DNA of 64,000 bases, from positions 310,001 to 374,000 of the forward strand of contig JAIVFI010000012.1 of NCBI GenBank assembly GCA_025558095.1, in the 5' to 3' direction. The DNA is from Hyaloraphidium curvatum. Taxonomy: Eukaryota > Monoblepharomycota > Hyaloraphidiomycetes > Hyaloraphidiales > Hyaloraphidiaceae. The notes below the pieces were generated by a model. That model was not told where the DNA came from, did not search any database, and saw only the letters and a list, made by a program, of their open reading frames with translations. Positions 12,020 through 22,256 of the stretch are shown piece by piece (the first letter of the stretch is position 1; each line of letters starts with the position of its first letter). A program made the position numbers and the translations under genes.

Positions 12020-13822
12020 TCACCCGTACCCGTAGGCATGCGGATGCGGATCCTCAAACTGCGGCAGCCATGCCGCCAGCCCGCGGTGCAGCTGCTCCAG
12101 CGCCTTCGCGAGGGCCGAGACGGGCGAAGTCCTGTCCACCTGCCCTGCGCTGGCAAACTGCGCGTCGTGCACCTCGTCCAAGGCCTCCTCGGGCACTTTT
12201 GACGCTGGAAAATCCTCCCCCAGCGCCCCCGCCGCCCTCGCCGCGCGGATGAAGTCGGCCGTCAACTTTGCCAGCACGAGGTGGCTTCCCGACCCGAGCG
12301 TCGCCAGGCCGCGCGCCGTTCCCTCGACGTTCCTGCGCAGGCGTTCCGCCGGTCCCCTCGCCTCGGGGCTGTTGTCCGCGCGCAGGACGTCAAAGAGGAT
12401 GAGGCTGACTATCCCCACGCGGACCGAGTGCAGCGCCACGACCGGGTACAGCAGCGGCAAGTCCTCGTCCCTGAGGTGCTCCATCAGCTCCGACATGAGC
12501 TGCGCGCGGTCAAGGACGCGCAGGAAAGTTGGCGAACCAAACACTACGGTGGCGGGCGGAGGGGCCGAGGGGCCTTGGGGCGGGTCGACCGCGGCCTCGA
12601 GCCAGGTGCAGAGCACGGCAAAGATCATGGCGAAAAAAGCATGCGCGTAGGCCGGATGAGTGAAACAGGGGGCCGTGAGCAAGGGAACGGGATCGCCCGC
12701 GAGCAGAGAGCGGGAAATGTCCGGGGGCATGGCATGGACGAGCACGTAAGTAAGATTGTCCACCAATTCCAGGCTGTCGCAGTAGGTGATCTCGCTCGGC
12801 GTCAGCTGGTCCCGCTCCTTGCACGTGAGTGCTATCGGATCCACGCCGTAGTTGCGGGCGAATGCCCGCAGCTTGCCGCGGATGCTCCGGAAAAAGGCGT
12901 GGAGGGAGTGGCCGGTGACGAAGCTGGCTCGCCCGGAAAAGAGCTCGACGACCATGTGGCGGAGCGCGCCCTTGACGGCATCGACTTCGGGTCCGCGAGC
13001 AAATGCCGCCAGATCAGCGAATCGATGCGGGCCGAAGGCTCCAGCGGCGACCAGGGCGTCGAAGGCCCCCTTTGGATCGGGGCTGTGGAAGAAGCGCTCG
13101 TGCGCCGCTAGCGGCGCCGGCCAGGCCGTGGCGTCGATCAAAGCTGGATAGCCAAAGTAGGATGAGGCGCCATTGTCGAATGCAGTAAAGACGCAGAAGC
13201 ACCGCAGAGCCGAATCGACCCTGATCCACTCGTCGACGGTCCGCGGCCAGCTCATGGCCCAGGCGAAGCCGCCCGACGCGTCCAGGCACAGAGCCGAAAG
13301 GGCAGCGTGACCGGCCCTGAGCAGCGGCATGACAGCGGCAGATGCGGTCCTGAACATGGCCACATGGATCAGGAGAGCGACGCACTGGGCCGCCTCGAGG
13401 GGGTCGTGGAGGCCCTGGAGCACGCGTTCCCGGGCGGCCGCCGCAAACGCTCCCGCCAGCGCCGGTTGAGACGCGCCGGCAGCCGCCATTGCCAGCAGCA
13501 GCGTCGGCGGCGGCGCCGCGAGCGTGCTTCGGTGGACCACGGGTGGCGAGGCCCCTGCCGAAACGAACGCCGCCGCCGCCTCCGACACCCCCGAGGCCGC
13601 TGCCGTCTCGGCGAGCGACGCCGTGCTCGGCGTCTGATGCGGGAATGGTGCCGGTGGAGCCGCAGCAACCCCGCCGTCGGCCGCCGCGGGCGCCCGCAGA
13701 ACGCAAGTCCTGCCCAACTTCAGACACCGTGCGCAGCACTGCGGGTCTTCTGAAGGCAGGCACTTCTTTTTATCGCTGAAGCAGTTTCTGCAGCTCTTTT
13801 TCGGGGGGTCCGAGGCGGTCAT
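12020..13822 (-). CDS. Zn2Cys6 transcription factor (paralogue 1)
   Basis: 600-residue intronless fungal-type regulator. The N-terminal binuclear zinc cluster has C11, C14, C21, C30, C33 and C40 (CRNCFSDKKKC ... CCARCLKLGRTC), with a basic KKK before C21 as expected for DNA contact. The rest is mostly helical and is collinear with the second regulator at 16939-18765 (shared blocks AGASPPVVHRSTLA, ALCLDASGGF, AFARNYG, CKERDQLTPSEITYCDSLEL). The shared middle region resembles the regulatory domain that follows the cluster in fungal Zn2Cys6 proteins. It is divergent from the aquaporin, with 913 bp between their starts, so it could act on that promoter. Target genes and ligand are unknown. Confidence 0.9.
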   Translation of the reverse strand: MTASDPPKKSCRNCFSDKKKCLPSEDPQCCARCLKLGRTCVLRAPAAADGGVAAAPPAPFPHQTPSTASLAETAAASGVSEAAAAFVSAGASPPVVHRSTLAAPPPTLLLAMAAAGASQPALAGAFAAAARERVLQGLHDPLEAAQCVALLIHVAMFRTASAAVMPLLRAGHAALSALCLDASGGFAWAMSWPRTVDEWIRVDSALRCFCVFTAFDNGASSYFGYPALIDATAWPAPLAAHERFFHSPDPKGAFDALVAAGAFGPHRFADLAAFARGPEVDAVKGALRHMVVELFSGRASFVTGHSLHAFFRSIRGKLRAFARNYGVDPIALTCKERDQLTPSEITYCDSLELVDNLTYVLVHAMPPDISRSLLAGDPVPLLTAPCFTHPAYAHAFFAMIFAVLCTWLEAAVDPPQGPSAPPPATVVFGSPTFLRVLDRAQLMSELMEHLRDEDLPLLYPVVALHSVRVGIVSLILFDVLRADNSPEARGPAERLRRNVEGTARGLATLGSGSHLVLAKLTADFIRAARAAGALGEDFPASKVPEEALDEVHDAQFASAGQVDRTSPVSALAKALEQLHRGLAAWLPQFEDPHPHAYGYG

Positions 13823-14735
13823 CCTTCAGGCGTCCATGAGAAGTGGAAGCTCGGGAGGCAATGCAAGGACTCATCAACCAGGGACGCATGCACCATCCTA
13901 CATCCCAAGTGAGCCCGAATACCCGTCCATCCAGACGGCATCTTTCGATGATGTGTTGGTAAAGGAAGCCGCGGCGCCGGAGACGAGCCTCGCGTGCGTG
14001 TTTCTCGCAAGACCCTCATTCCAAGCCAAGGACTAGGCTACACTTGTACAGAGACGTCGTACTGCGTTGTCAAATCTATAAGAGATCATAAACAGCGACA
14101 AAGTATTGGTGCCTGCTTTGGCCCTTCCTTCTTTCTTTCGCCGAATCGAGCCGAACAGACCAGAAGATGTAGCGCTCTGGCCACGAACGGGCAGAACCAT
14201 ACGAGAACATGTAGGTGCCTTGAACTGAAGCGCATCGAGGAGTGCTCAATGTTGTCGGTTTGGCACTGTGCGCTGTGGGCTTGGCCCGGCGTGGAAGAGC
14301 TGGGCTCGAGCGGGATACGGATGTGGTTCGGCGCGACGAGACCCTAGTGCTCGAAACATCCAAACGTGCATTCTCCTGTTGTGGTAGATGGTTGCCCGTC
14401 GAGCAGTGAGACCGGAAAGCACAGCGCATGCGCACGTGAACCAGTGATTCTCCTAAAGTTCCCCAGCTGCCCGAAGTAGAGCCCGGCGCCAGAACGTGCC
14501 TGATAAAAGGCCGCTCGAAGCTTATCAGATTGAGCTTGGGCGTACGAGCTTCGCTATTGGCCGAGGTGTGGTAGCACAAAACACCCGGGAAAAGGGTCCT
14601 GGGTCGGGGGTTTCTCTAGCCGAATCGGGGCTTGTGCGCCGGAGCTGGGCCGGGCGGCCGCCGGCACCGGACACCCCGCGGACCAAGTTGAATCGGAAGT
14701 CTTGAAATCCGAACCGCAAGCCCACGAAGCGCGCC
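13823..14735. promoter_or_regulatory. Divergent upstream region, regulator 1 / aquaporin
   Basis: 913 bp that looks less GC-rich than its surroundings. The open frames in it are short or have no protein-like composition. It holds the promoters of both the first Zn2Cys6 gene and the aquaporin and is the natural place for binding sites of the two flanking regulators. I found no obvious CGG-pair palindrome by eye. Confidence 0.45.
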
Positions 14736-16677
14736 ATGGGGACGTGCAACGTCACTACCCCTCAATTCTGGGAGGATCCAGTCAAATACTGGGCGGTACG
14801 CATATTCCCCGCGGCACCTCGCGGAACCCGTGGCGTGGTGCGGAGCACTGACGTTCTTTCCCTCCACTCCTCGCAGTCGACTCCATGCGCGCCCATTACG
14901 CAGAACCAGACGGCGACTCCCAATGCCGCTGGCATGGCCTTCTTGCCGTGGTACGGCATCGGCACCCAGTACATGACCGAATCTATCGGCTGCGGGATCA
15001 TTACGAGCGTAACGGTATCCATGTCAGCAAACATGTTGCTCCGTCGCACTGCGGGCGCCGACACCGGCTGGTCTAACTGGGTGTTTGTCGTGAGTGCCGA
15101 ACCTCGCCCGATTCGGCCGCTTTCCCCGGATCTGAGCTGTTCCTCCCTCGCAGGCCGCTGTCAACTCTGCCGTCTACACCATCACCACCGTCATGATGTC
15201 CCAGTCGTCCGGCCTTTTCAATCCCGCCTTCCTGTTTGGCTACGCCATCATGGGCAGGATCACGTGGGCGCAGTGGATCATCCTCTCCCTCGCGAACGTT
15301 GGTTTTCGCCACTTCTGTGGCCAAAGCTTGCAACCCTGAACCTTATCTGCCCCAGATTGTCGGCTCGTTCATGGGTGCCCTCATCTCATACCTTCAAGTC
15401 CTCCAGCAGATGTGCCGTGTGCCAACCCCGAAGCGCCTTCCCAACGGGGATTTCGTTTACATCGAGGTCAATGCGTGGCGTCTCTGGCGGCTTGGCAAGC
15501 ACCCGCTGAAGACCTGGGGCGACGCGGACAGGAACCACGTTATACGGGAAAAGAACATTGAAAGGCAAGCGGCACGGACGTGGAATCCCCAGGTTGTTGC
15601 TGACGTTTAATCTGCTCGTTCCTGGACAGCTGGGCCATGAGGATCGTCCACGACAAGGAACACTGGCTCGGCAAGAACTCTGACGACGACCGCGACGAAG
15701 TCCTTGGCCAGCTTGTCGACCCCAGTGTGCGCACGGAGGCCGAGCCGTCGGTCGGCGCCAACGGCCCCAAGGCTGCAGAGGAAGGAAACGGCGCTGCCGC
15801 CGCCGATCAGTCGGACAATGCCACGGCCCACCTGACCGACGGCGCTTACCGCGCTGAGCTGATCAAGGACCGTCGTCGCAAGCTGATCTGCTTCTGCGAA
15901 AGCCCGATCATGTGGTCGCCCTTCTTCATCTACCCTGTGATAGCTCACATTATGGCTGGGACGACGGCAATGCATTGGACTTCCTTCATTACAGGGACCG
16001 CGTCGCAGGTACGTGATCCACCGAGGTGGCTGCCGAGCCGTCCGAATAACCTCACCCGCCATTCGTAAAGGGCACGAACACCAACGCCTACCTCGTTCAA
16101 GCGTTCCCCGCGCGGGACAACAACGGGCTCCCGGGCCAGACGATCGCTTGGTGAGTGTTTGCGCCGGGGCGCTCCGCCAGACAGCGGACCGCTAACCCGC
16201 ACAACATCTCGCATTCAGGCAAGTGATGGTCTCCGAGGCTTGGCTCATGTTCCTCGTGTATGTTCTGCGTCTGCCGAGCCCCTCGATCGCGTTGACACTC
16301 TACTTGGTGCCCCCCAGCTACTTTCTGCTCTCGGTCTCGGCTGGCGCCCCCAACTACATGATTCTCAACCCTGCAATCGACCTCGGCGGCCGCCTCGTGC
16401 ACTGGCTGTTTCCGATCGCGAACAAGGGCTCGACTGAATGGTAAGCGACCGTCTCCGAAAGTTGATGAGGCTGATACGTCTGATACATCGCTTTCAGGGA
16501 CTACGCCTGGGTTCCCTTCTTCATTCCTTTCGTCGGAGCGACCATCGCCGCCGCGATGATGTACCTGTTCGTATTTGGTCGCCTCCAGGCTTTCCTCGAA
16601 CTAATCCGGTCATTTCCAGTGGGATGTGGGCGCACTTTGGCTGGCCGTGGACGCCCTACGGCACCATGCGCGTGTAA
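14736..16677 (+). CDS. Divergent aquaporin (MIP family) with duplicated terminal exon
   Basis: Nine exons close the frame: 14736-14795, 14877-15089, 15154-15297, 15356-15579, 15630-16008, 16071-16150, 16219-16440, 16498-16560 and 16620-16677, giving 480 residues. Both aquaporin half-repeats are present. The first pore motif is N114-P115-A116 in GLFNPAFLFGYAIMGRITW; the second is N417-P418-A419 in ILNPAIDLGGRLVHW. The Arg that normally follows the second NPA and lines the selectivity filter is Ile420. About 150 mostly hydrophilic residues lie between the halves, far more than in usual aquaporins. Transport of water, glycerol or another small solute is likely but the filter change makes it unpredictable. 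The last exon is repeated at 16703-16760 and again, degraded, to about 16820; the same donor at 16561 fits both intact copies. It sits between two paralogous regulators. Confidence 0.88.
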
Positions 16678-16819
16678 CGGACTATGGAGACCCCATTTCC
16701 AGGGGTATGTGGGCCCACTTTGCCTGGCCGTGGACTCCGTACGGCACCATGCGCGTGTGATTCTCAGCCAACGCCTTTGATTCGGGTGGACGCCGTACAG
16801 CCGCGCGGCACCATGCGCG
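16611..16819 (+). repeat. Tandem copies of the aquaporin terminal exon
   Basis: Copy A (16611-16677) and copy B (16694-16760) each begin with CATTTCCAG and encode nearly the same C-terminus (GMWAHFGWPWTPYGTMRV in A, Ala replacing the Gly after HF in B) followed by a stop. The copies are 83 bp apart. A third, partial copy (about 16787-16819) keeps the WTPY and GTMR parts but carries an 8 bp insertion and no stop in the same place. Joining the donor at 16561 to either intact copy keeps the frame. Confidence 0.9.
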
Positions 16820-16938
16820 GATGATCCGCGATCGGCAACCGGGTGGTTATCGTTTGTCCTTTGTTACCGTATGGAATGAGAATTACTTTGCCTCCGAATC
16901 CAACCCAACTCCTGATGAAAACTAAACATCCGATGAAA

Positions 16939-18765
16939 CTAAGCATGCAACTCTCCCGAAGCCGCCCTGGCCCAATCTTCCAATCGAGGCACCCACGTCG
17001 TCAGCCCCCGATCGAGCTGGCCCAACGCCCTGGACAGAGCTGCCGCGGGCGCGCTGCGATCGACTCCTTCGGGGCTCGTGAACTCGGCCTGCACCTCCTC
17101 CAGGGCCACCTCGGATAGAGGAGAGCCAGGAAACTCCTCCCCCAGGGCACCAGCAGCTCGTGCGGCGCGGAAAAAGTCGGCGTTGAGCTTGGCCAAGGCA
17201 GGAGAGATGTCGGTGCCGATGCTGGCGAGCACCCGCGCGACGTACTCGACATTTCTCCTCAAACGCTCCACGGGTTCCGTGGCGGCGTGCTCGGCATCGC
17301 CTTGAAGAATGTCGAAAAGCGTCAGGCTGATGAGGCCGACCCGAACCGAGGCCAAGCCAACGGCGGGGTAAAGCAGCGGCAGGTCCTCGTCGCGGAGGCT
17401 CTCCAGCAGGTCGCACAAGACCTGCGCACGGTCGAGAATGCGCACGAAGGTGTGAGAGCCAAAGAGGCCCTCGGAAACCGGTGTGTCGGATTGACCATTC
17501 AGGGGATCCGCGGCCGCTTCAACCCACGTCGCCAAGATCACGAAGCTGAGGGCGAAGAAGATCTGTGCAATAGCCGGGCTCATGAAGATAGAATCGGATA
17601 GCAGGGGCGCGGCGTCTCCCGCGAGGAAGGGGCCACCTACACCCTCTGGCATTGAGGCAAAGAAAGCCCTCGTAAGGTCGTCTGTAAGGTCCAGCGCATC
17701 GCAGTAGGTGAGCTCGTCCGCCGTCAGCTGCTCGCGTTCTTTGCCCATGATGGCAAGCGGCTCTATGCCCCGATCTCGAGCGAATCCGCGGAGCTTGCCG
17801 CGCATGCTCCGCATGAAGGCGTGGATCGAATACACCGCGACGCAGCTTGCCCGTTGCTCGAAAATGCTGCGGACGATGTGCCGTATGGGGCCACTGGCGG
17901 CCTCGAACACCGGCGTCCGGGCAAAGGCCGAAAAGTCGACGAAGCGGCCTGGGCCAAAGGCACCCGCCGCGCGCAGTTCCTCAAAGGCGGCGTGGGGATC
18001 GGCACTATCGAAGAAGCTCTCGTGCGCAGGCAGCGGCGCTGGACAGGCAGTGGCATCGAAGAGCGCAGCGTCCCCGAAGTGGGAGTTGGCGCCATTGTCC
18101 AAGGAGCTGAAAACACACCAGCACCTCAAAGCCGACTCCGCAATGATCCACTCCTCAACGTTGCTTGGCTCTCGCATTTCCCGGGAGAACCCGCCTGACG
18201 AGTCGAGGCAGAGAGAGGCCAGGGCCGCGCGGCCGGCGACGAGGAGCGGCGGTATCGCGGCCGACATCGAGCGGAACATGGTAAAGTGCAGAAGAAGCAC
18301 GACGGTCTGGGCGGTCTCAAGTGAATCCGCCGCCAAGCCCGCCAGCACCCGATCGGTTGCCGCTCCAGCGAACAGACGCGCCGAAGACAACTCGGAAGCG
18401 CCCATCGCCGCCATGGCGAGAATCAGGGTCGGCGGGGGCGAGGCAAGCGTTGTGCGGTGTATGACTGGAGGAGAGGCCCCTGCCGCGATGAAGCCCTGTG
18501 CCGCTGCGGCCACGCCGGGGAGCGACGCAATGTCGGCAACGGCGACATCGTCAGCTGGTTCCGAACTTTCCAGCGGCCAAGAACGGTCCGTCAACTCGGA
18601 TGGGCCCGACGGTGACGCCGGGCTCTGGGCCCCAAACACACATTCTCGGTTCAACCGTGCGCAGCGTTCGCAGGGTCCGGGTTCGGGGCTCCGCACGCAC
18701 TTCTTGCGATCGTGGAAGCAGGCGTCGCAGGATTTCCTAGGAACTCCCGTCCTCTTGGGGGGCAT
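16939..18765 (-). CDS. Zn2Cys6 transcription factor (paralogue 2)
   Basis: 608-residue intronless regulator. The zinc cluster is C13, C16, C23, C32, C35 and C42 (CDACFHDRKKC ... CERCARLNREC), the same spacing as in the regulator at 12020-13822. The two proteins align along their whole length (for example AGASPPVIHRTTLA, SLCLDSSGGF, AFARTPVFEA, GKEREQLTADELTYCDALDL). It is convergent with the aquaporin, its stop lying about 180 bp beyond the last exon copy. The pair is best explained by local duplication followed by divergence, with the aquaporin left between them. Binding sites and inducer are unknown. Confidence 0.9.
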   Translation of the reverse strand: MPPKRTGVPRKSCDACFHDRKKCVRSPEPGPCERCARLNRECVFGAQSPASPSGPSELTDRSWPLESSEPADDVAVADIASLPGVAAAAQGFIAAGASPPVIHRTTLASPPPTLILAMAAMGASELSSARLFAGAATDRVLAGLAADSLETAQTVVLLLHFTMFRSMSAAIPPLLVAGRAALASLCLDSSGGFSREMREPSNVEEWIIAESALRCWCVFSSLDNGANSHFGDAALFDATACPAPLPAHESFFDSADPHAAFEELRAAGAFGPGRFVDFSAFARTPVFEAASGPIRHIVRSIFEQRASCVAVYSIHAFMRSMRGKLRGFARDRGIEPLAIMGKEREQLTADELTYCDALDLTDDLTRAFFASMPEGVGGPFLAGDAAPLLSDSIFMSPAIAQIFFALSFVILATWVEAAADPLNGQSDTPVSEGLFGSHTFVRILDRAQVLCDLLESLRDEDLPLLYPAVGLASVRVGLISLTLFDILQGDAEHAATEPVERLRRNVEYVARVLASIGTDISPALAKLNADFFRAARAAGALGEEFPGSPLSEVALEEVQAEFTSPEGVDRSAPAAALSRALGQLDRGLTTWVPRLEDWARAASGELHA

Positions 18766-19287
18766 ATTGATTGTCGGTGGAGCGAACGGGCAAGTCTCCG
18801 AACCGTCGCTGCAGTGTCGCTAGCGCCAAATCGAGTGCAGGCTATTCTCCGCGGGGGCACGGCGTCGGCAAGGAAGGCAAGGTTCCGGATCCTTTCTGCG
18901 CGGCGCGGGATTTGACGGGGGGAGTTCCGTCGCCTCTGGTCAACCACTCGCGCCGTCGGTGCGGGGCGCCTCTCGCTCGCCCGCGGCGCGTTGGTCCCAC
19001 GCGCAACTGCAGTTCGCGCGTTCGAGCCGCCACCTCCGGCCCGTTCGGCGGGGAGACAACGTGGCCGGTTGGAGAGCGCGTCCGGGTCTCGCCGGCGGCC
19101 GCGAACGGGCCCTGAACCACTGTCTGATGTAATCACCGACAAAAGGGAGAGGGGAGGAAGGAAGGGAAATCGGCCATCAGCAGCTCTATCATCTGTTTTC
19201 TGCGCCTTTATGCGGGCTCGCGCGGGAACCCGTCGCCCGGCCGCAGCGAATGTGTTTCCAGCTCTTCCCGGTACAGAGAATGTGGAC
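18766..19287. promoter_or_regulatory. Upstream region of regulator 2
   Basis: 522 bp upstream of the second Zn2Cys6 gene and downstream of the isochorismatase-like gene. No coding signal beyond short GC-driven open frames is visible. Confidence 0.4.
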
Positions 19288-20002
19288 TCAGCTCTTCCCC
19301 AGCACCAGCGCATCCAGCGCCTGCCCCGTTCTGTCCTTCGACTCCTTCACGATGCCCTGCACCGCCTTGAACTGCGGGTCCTTCGCGTCGCCGAGGAGCT
19401 GGAAGATGACGCTCTCGGAGCTGGCCACTTGGGCGCCCGCCTGCTTCATCCGGTCCAGGGCGAGGGAAACCTCTCCAGGGTGCATTGAGGAGACGCCGTC
19501 GGCGAGGACGATCACATCGGTAGAGGGCAGGAGCTCCAGCGCGGTCTGGGTGACGCAGACGTGGGATTCTGACGCCCGGTCAGCACGAGATAGTAGACGG
19601 AAGCCGAAACCGGAGCTACCGATGCCAAAGAGAACGACAGTCTTGATGCCCAACTGCTGCAGAAGCTCCTGCGTCTCGGGAACGCACATGGAAAACAGCC
19701 TTCCGGGGCGGGGGCGGTTCGTCATGGCTCCGCAAGTCAAACAGCCTCGATTCCGCGACGTACGTCTTGCCCAGCCTCAGCTTGGCGTGAGACACGTCGA
19801 TGTCCGCCACGGTCGGCCCCAGCGCCTTGGGGTTCTGTTCCGTGACCACGAGCGGTATGCCCAGCAGCTTCCCTGCTTCGACGACCTTCTTGGCCGTCGC
19901 CACGACCAGGTCGAAACGGTGTATGTGCGGCGCGAACTTTTCTTGGATGTCGCAGCAGAAAAGCGCGGTTGTGGCGCGCGAGGGTCGGAACCGGGAGGAC
20001 AT
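19288..20002 (-). CDS. Isochorismatase-like hydrolase (ISOC1/ISOC2 type)
   Basis: 199-residue cysteine-hydrolase-fold protein. Three exons fit: 20002-19764, 19699-19620 and 19568-19288, with introns of 64 and 51 nt. Motifs in order: LFCCDIQEKF (catalytic Asp), VVTEQNPKALG (in place of the Gln segment), GKTLFSMCVPE rebuilt across intron 1 (catalytic Lys), and VLFGIESHVCVTQTAL rebuilt across intron 2, which contains the nucleophilic Cys. This is the ISOC1/ISOC2 subgroup, whose substrate is unknown; animal members are mitochondrial or peroxisomal. The frame continues open upstream of the chosen ATG with a basic, Ala-rich stretch, so a longer form with a targeting sequence is possible. Confidence 0.9.
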
Positions 20003-20280
20003 CGCGCGGCGGGTTTCGGGGGGTGCACGGCAAGCCGCGAACGCGCCTGCAGAGGCAAAAGCGGGGGGGAAGGCAGAGTGCGGCGGTCGGAGCACGCGAA
20101 GCGCGGCACCGGCTGGCATCCAGGCCCGAAATGCGCGATGAGGCCGAAGGACGATATGAGGTTGCGACTGATCGATCGAGGCGTCACGCACGCCAGACGC
20201 GCTCCAACAGCTCGCAGCTTGTCAAGATCCCTCATTAGTTGCTACATTTTCGTCCGAGATAGTTGTCCGTCCCGCCTTCT

Positions 20281-21963
20281 TCACAGGACCCACCCTGCGG
20301 TCCAGTCCCACGCCCACTCGGCCCACGTCCGCACCCGCTCCTTGTCGAACGGCTTCCCCGCCTGGCCCTCCTTCCCGACCCACACCACCTTCCCCAGCCC
20401 CTCGCCCACCCGCACGCGCCGTCCGCGCTCCAGACCTTCCCGGAACTCGAAGTGGCCCTCGCCGTGCGGCGGCCCGCGGAAGACGAGCACGATCGAGGAG
20501 CCGAGCTTGAAGCCGCCTAGCTGGGAGAGCATGGGCGCCGAGGCGGGAGGGGAGAATGCGGTGGTGTAGTGGTTCGGGTTCTTGCGCTTCTGGTTGGTTT
20601 TGATGTTCTGCGGGTGGTGAGCGGGCGGGTGAGAAGGTGTGCGGGAGCCGTTCCAGTGTGGCAGCCCACCTCGTCCAGGTCGATCATGATGCGGCCCACG
20701 TTGGTCGCGCCGACGGCCACCATCGAAAACCAGTCGAACGCCTCACGGCCCCCTTCCGCGCCGCCGCCCGAGCCCACCATGGCCACGCGCTCGTTCAGCA
20801 CAAAGAGGTTCTTGAGCCACTCGACCATGTACGGCGACACAGAGTACAGCTCCCCGGGAATGTGGCGCACCGTCTTCACCGAGAACGGGGCCAGCGGCGA
20901 GTGGAAGCGGTGGTAGTCCCCTGGCCCGAGGTAGATGAGCATGAAGTAGAGCGGCTGCTGCGCGGCCTCGGAGGTCGGCGACGCCGGCGCCGTTTCCATC
21001 CGCGTGACCTCGTCCGACTCGAGGAGCTGCCCGACCGAGAGCTCCACCGGCGCGTCCGTGAGCTGGGGCAGGCGCTCGCCCGAGACGATCTCGGGCGAGT
21101 GCGACTCGCCCACAAGGCTCTTGAGCGAGTAGCTGTGCCCCTTGACCTGCTCGATGGTCTCGTCCGACGCGACGATGCCGAAGTGAAGCACGCGGCCGTC
21201 GGCGGGCGAGACGAGGTCCCAGCCGGGCTCCGCCGCGCGCGCGCCGGGTCGGAGCTCACGGTAGAAGAAGTCACCCAGGGTGGGGAACGAGTCCAGGGGC
21301 TCAGCAATCTCGTCGAAATTGCACGCGAACATGCGCCCGTAGGTTTTGTATATCGGGGCCCGGAGCGGTTTGGGGATGGTCATGGCCGTCAGCCGGCCCC
21401 ACAGGCGCGACAGCATGCGCAGAGGCAGCGTGGCATACAGCTGGATCTGTGAAACGGGCAAGGGAGGGTGAGATGGGTGCCTCCGGCTGCGGATCCGCGG
21501 GAAAACGCACGTGCCACGGGCCCTCAACCGACACCATCTCCGCGCCGTCCTCCTCGGCCTGCATCCTCAGCTCCTCCTCGCGCAGCCGCTGCTCGCGCCG
21601 CACCACGTGCGTAAAGCCGATGAGCGTCATGACCAACAGTCCGAGCCACGCGGGGATCGAGGTCCATTTTGCGGGGTTGAGGAAGCCGAGGCGCTGGCGC
21701 AGGCGCGGGCGCCGCCGCTCCTCGCGGGGCGCGTCCGACTGCGCGCCGTTGCCATTGCGCTTTTTGTCGTCGCGGAAGCGCGTGTCACGGCGGCGCAGGT
21801 CGGGCTCGCGGGCGTCCCGCGCGGGGAACGCCGTCTGGAAGAGCCGCTGCGGGAAGAGCCGCTGCGGGAGCAGCCGCTGCGGCAGCAGCCGCCCGCGCGG
21901 CCGCGGCATGCGGAGTCCGCGCAGCCCACGGAGGAGCGCCGGCAGCGCTGGCAGGCGCCGCAT
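20281..21963 (-). CDS. PSD1: Phosphatidylserine decarboxylase, mitochondrial (PSD1 type)
   Basis: 518-residue enzyme that converts phosphatidylserine to phosphatidylethanolamine in the mitochondrial inner membrane. Three exons fit: 21963-21511, 21446-20670 and 20607-20281. The N-terminus is Arg-rich and poor in acidic residues, as in a presequence, and contains the repeat LLPQRLLPQRLFPQRLF, encoded by a 15 bp DNA repeat near 21838-21890. One membrane segment follows (IPAWLGLLVMTLIGFTHVV). The catalytic part has DFFYRELRPGAR, PADGRVLHFG, GPGDYHRFHSP and the self-cleavage site as LGSS (in GGFKLGSSIVLVF) rather than the common LGST; the second Ser takes the place of Thr and the cleavage Ser is kept. 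The rest of the family core is intact. Confidence 0.94.
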
Positions 21964-22256
21964 GATCCCGGACTTGGGGAGGGGATGAGGTGGCGCGATT
22001 TCGGCGGCCCCAAACGCTGGCCGCCACCCGCGTCCCGACATGGGGTGGACGTCCGGACCCCACGTCAACGAGGCATTTGCATTGATAAAGAACAGTAGCA
22101 CAGAGTAACAACGAACTACTACGCATCCCGAGTCGTGCCGCCGCCGTGAAGACGGAATGCTTGCTCCCGCCCCGGATCACGTGTCAAAGCGTCCCGAGCA
22201 CCCAAACACACTTCAAGCCGCGATCCGGCTGCCACTGGACGCCGATCCGCCGAGAA

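Noticed and set aside
14076-14579. Minus-strand 167-codon frame in the regulator 1 / aquaporin promoter
   Set aside because: Low-complexity Ser/Arg composition, no motif, no continuation by splicing.
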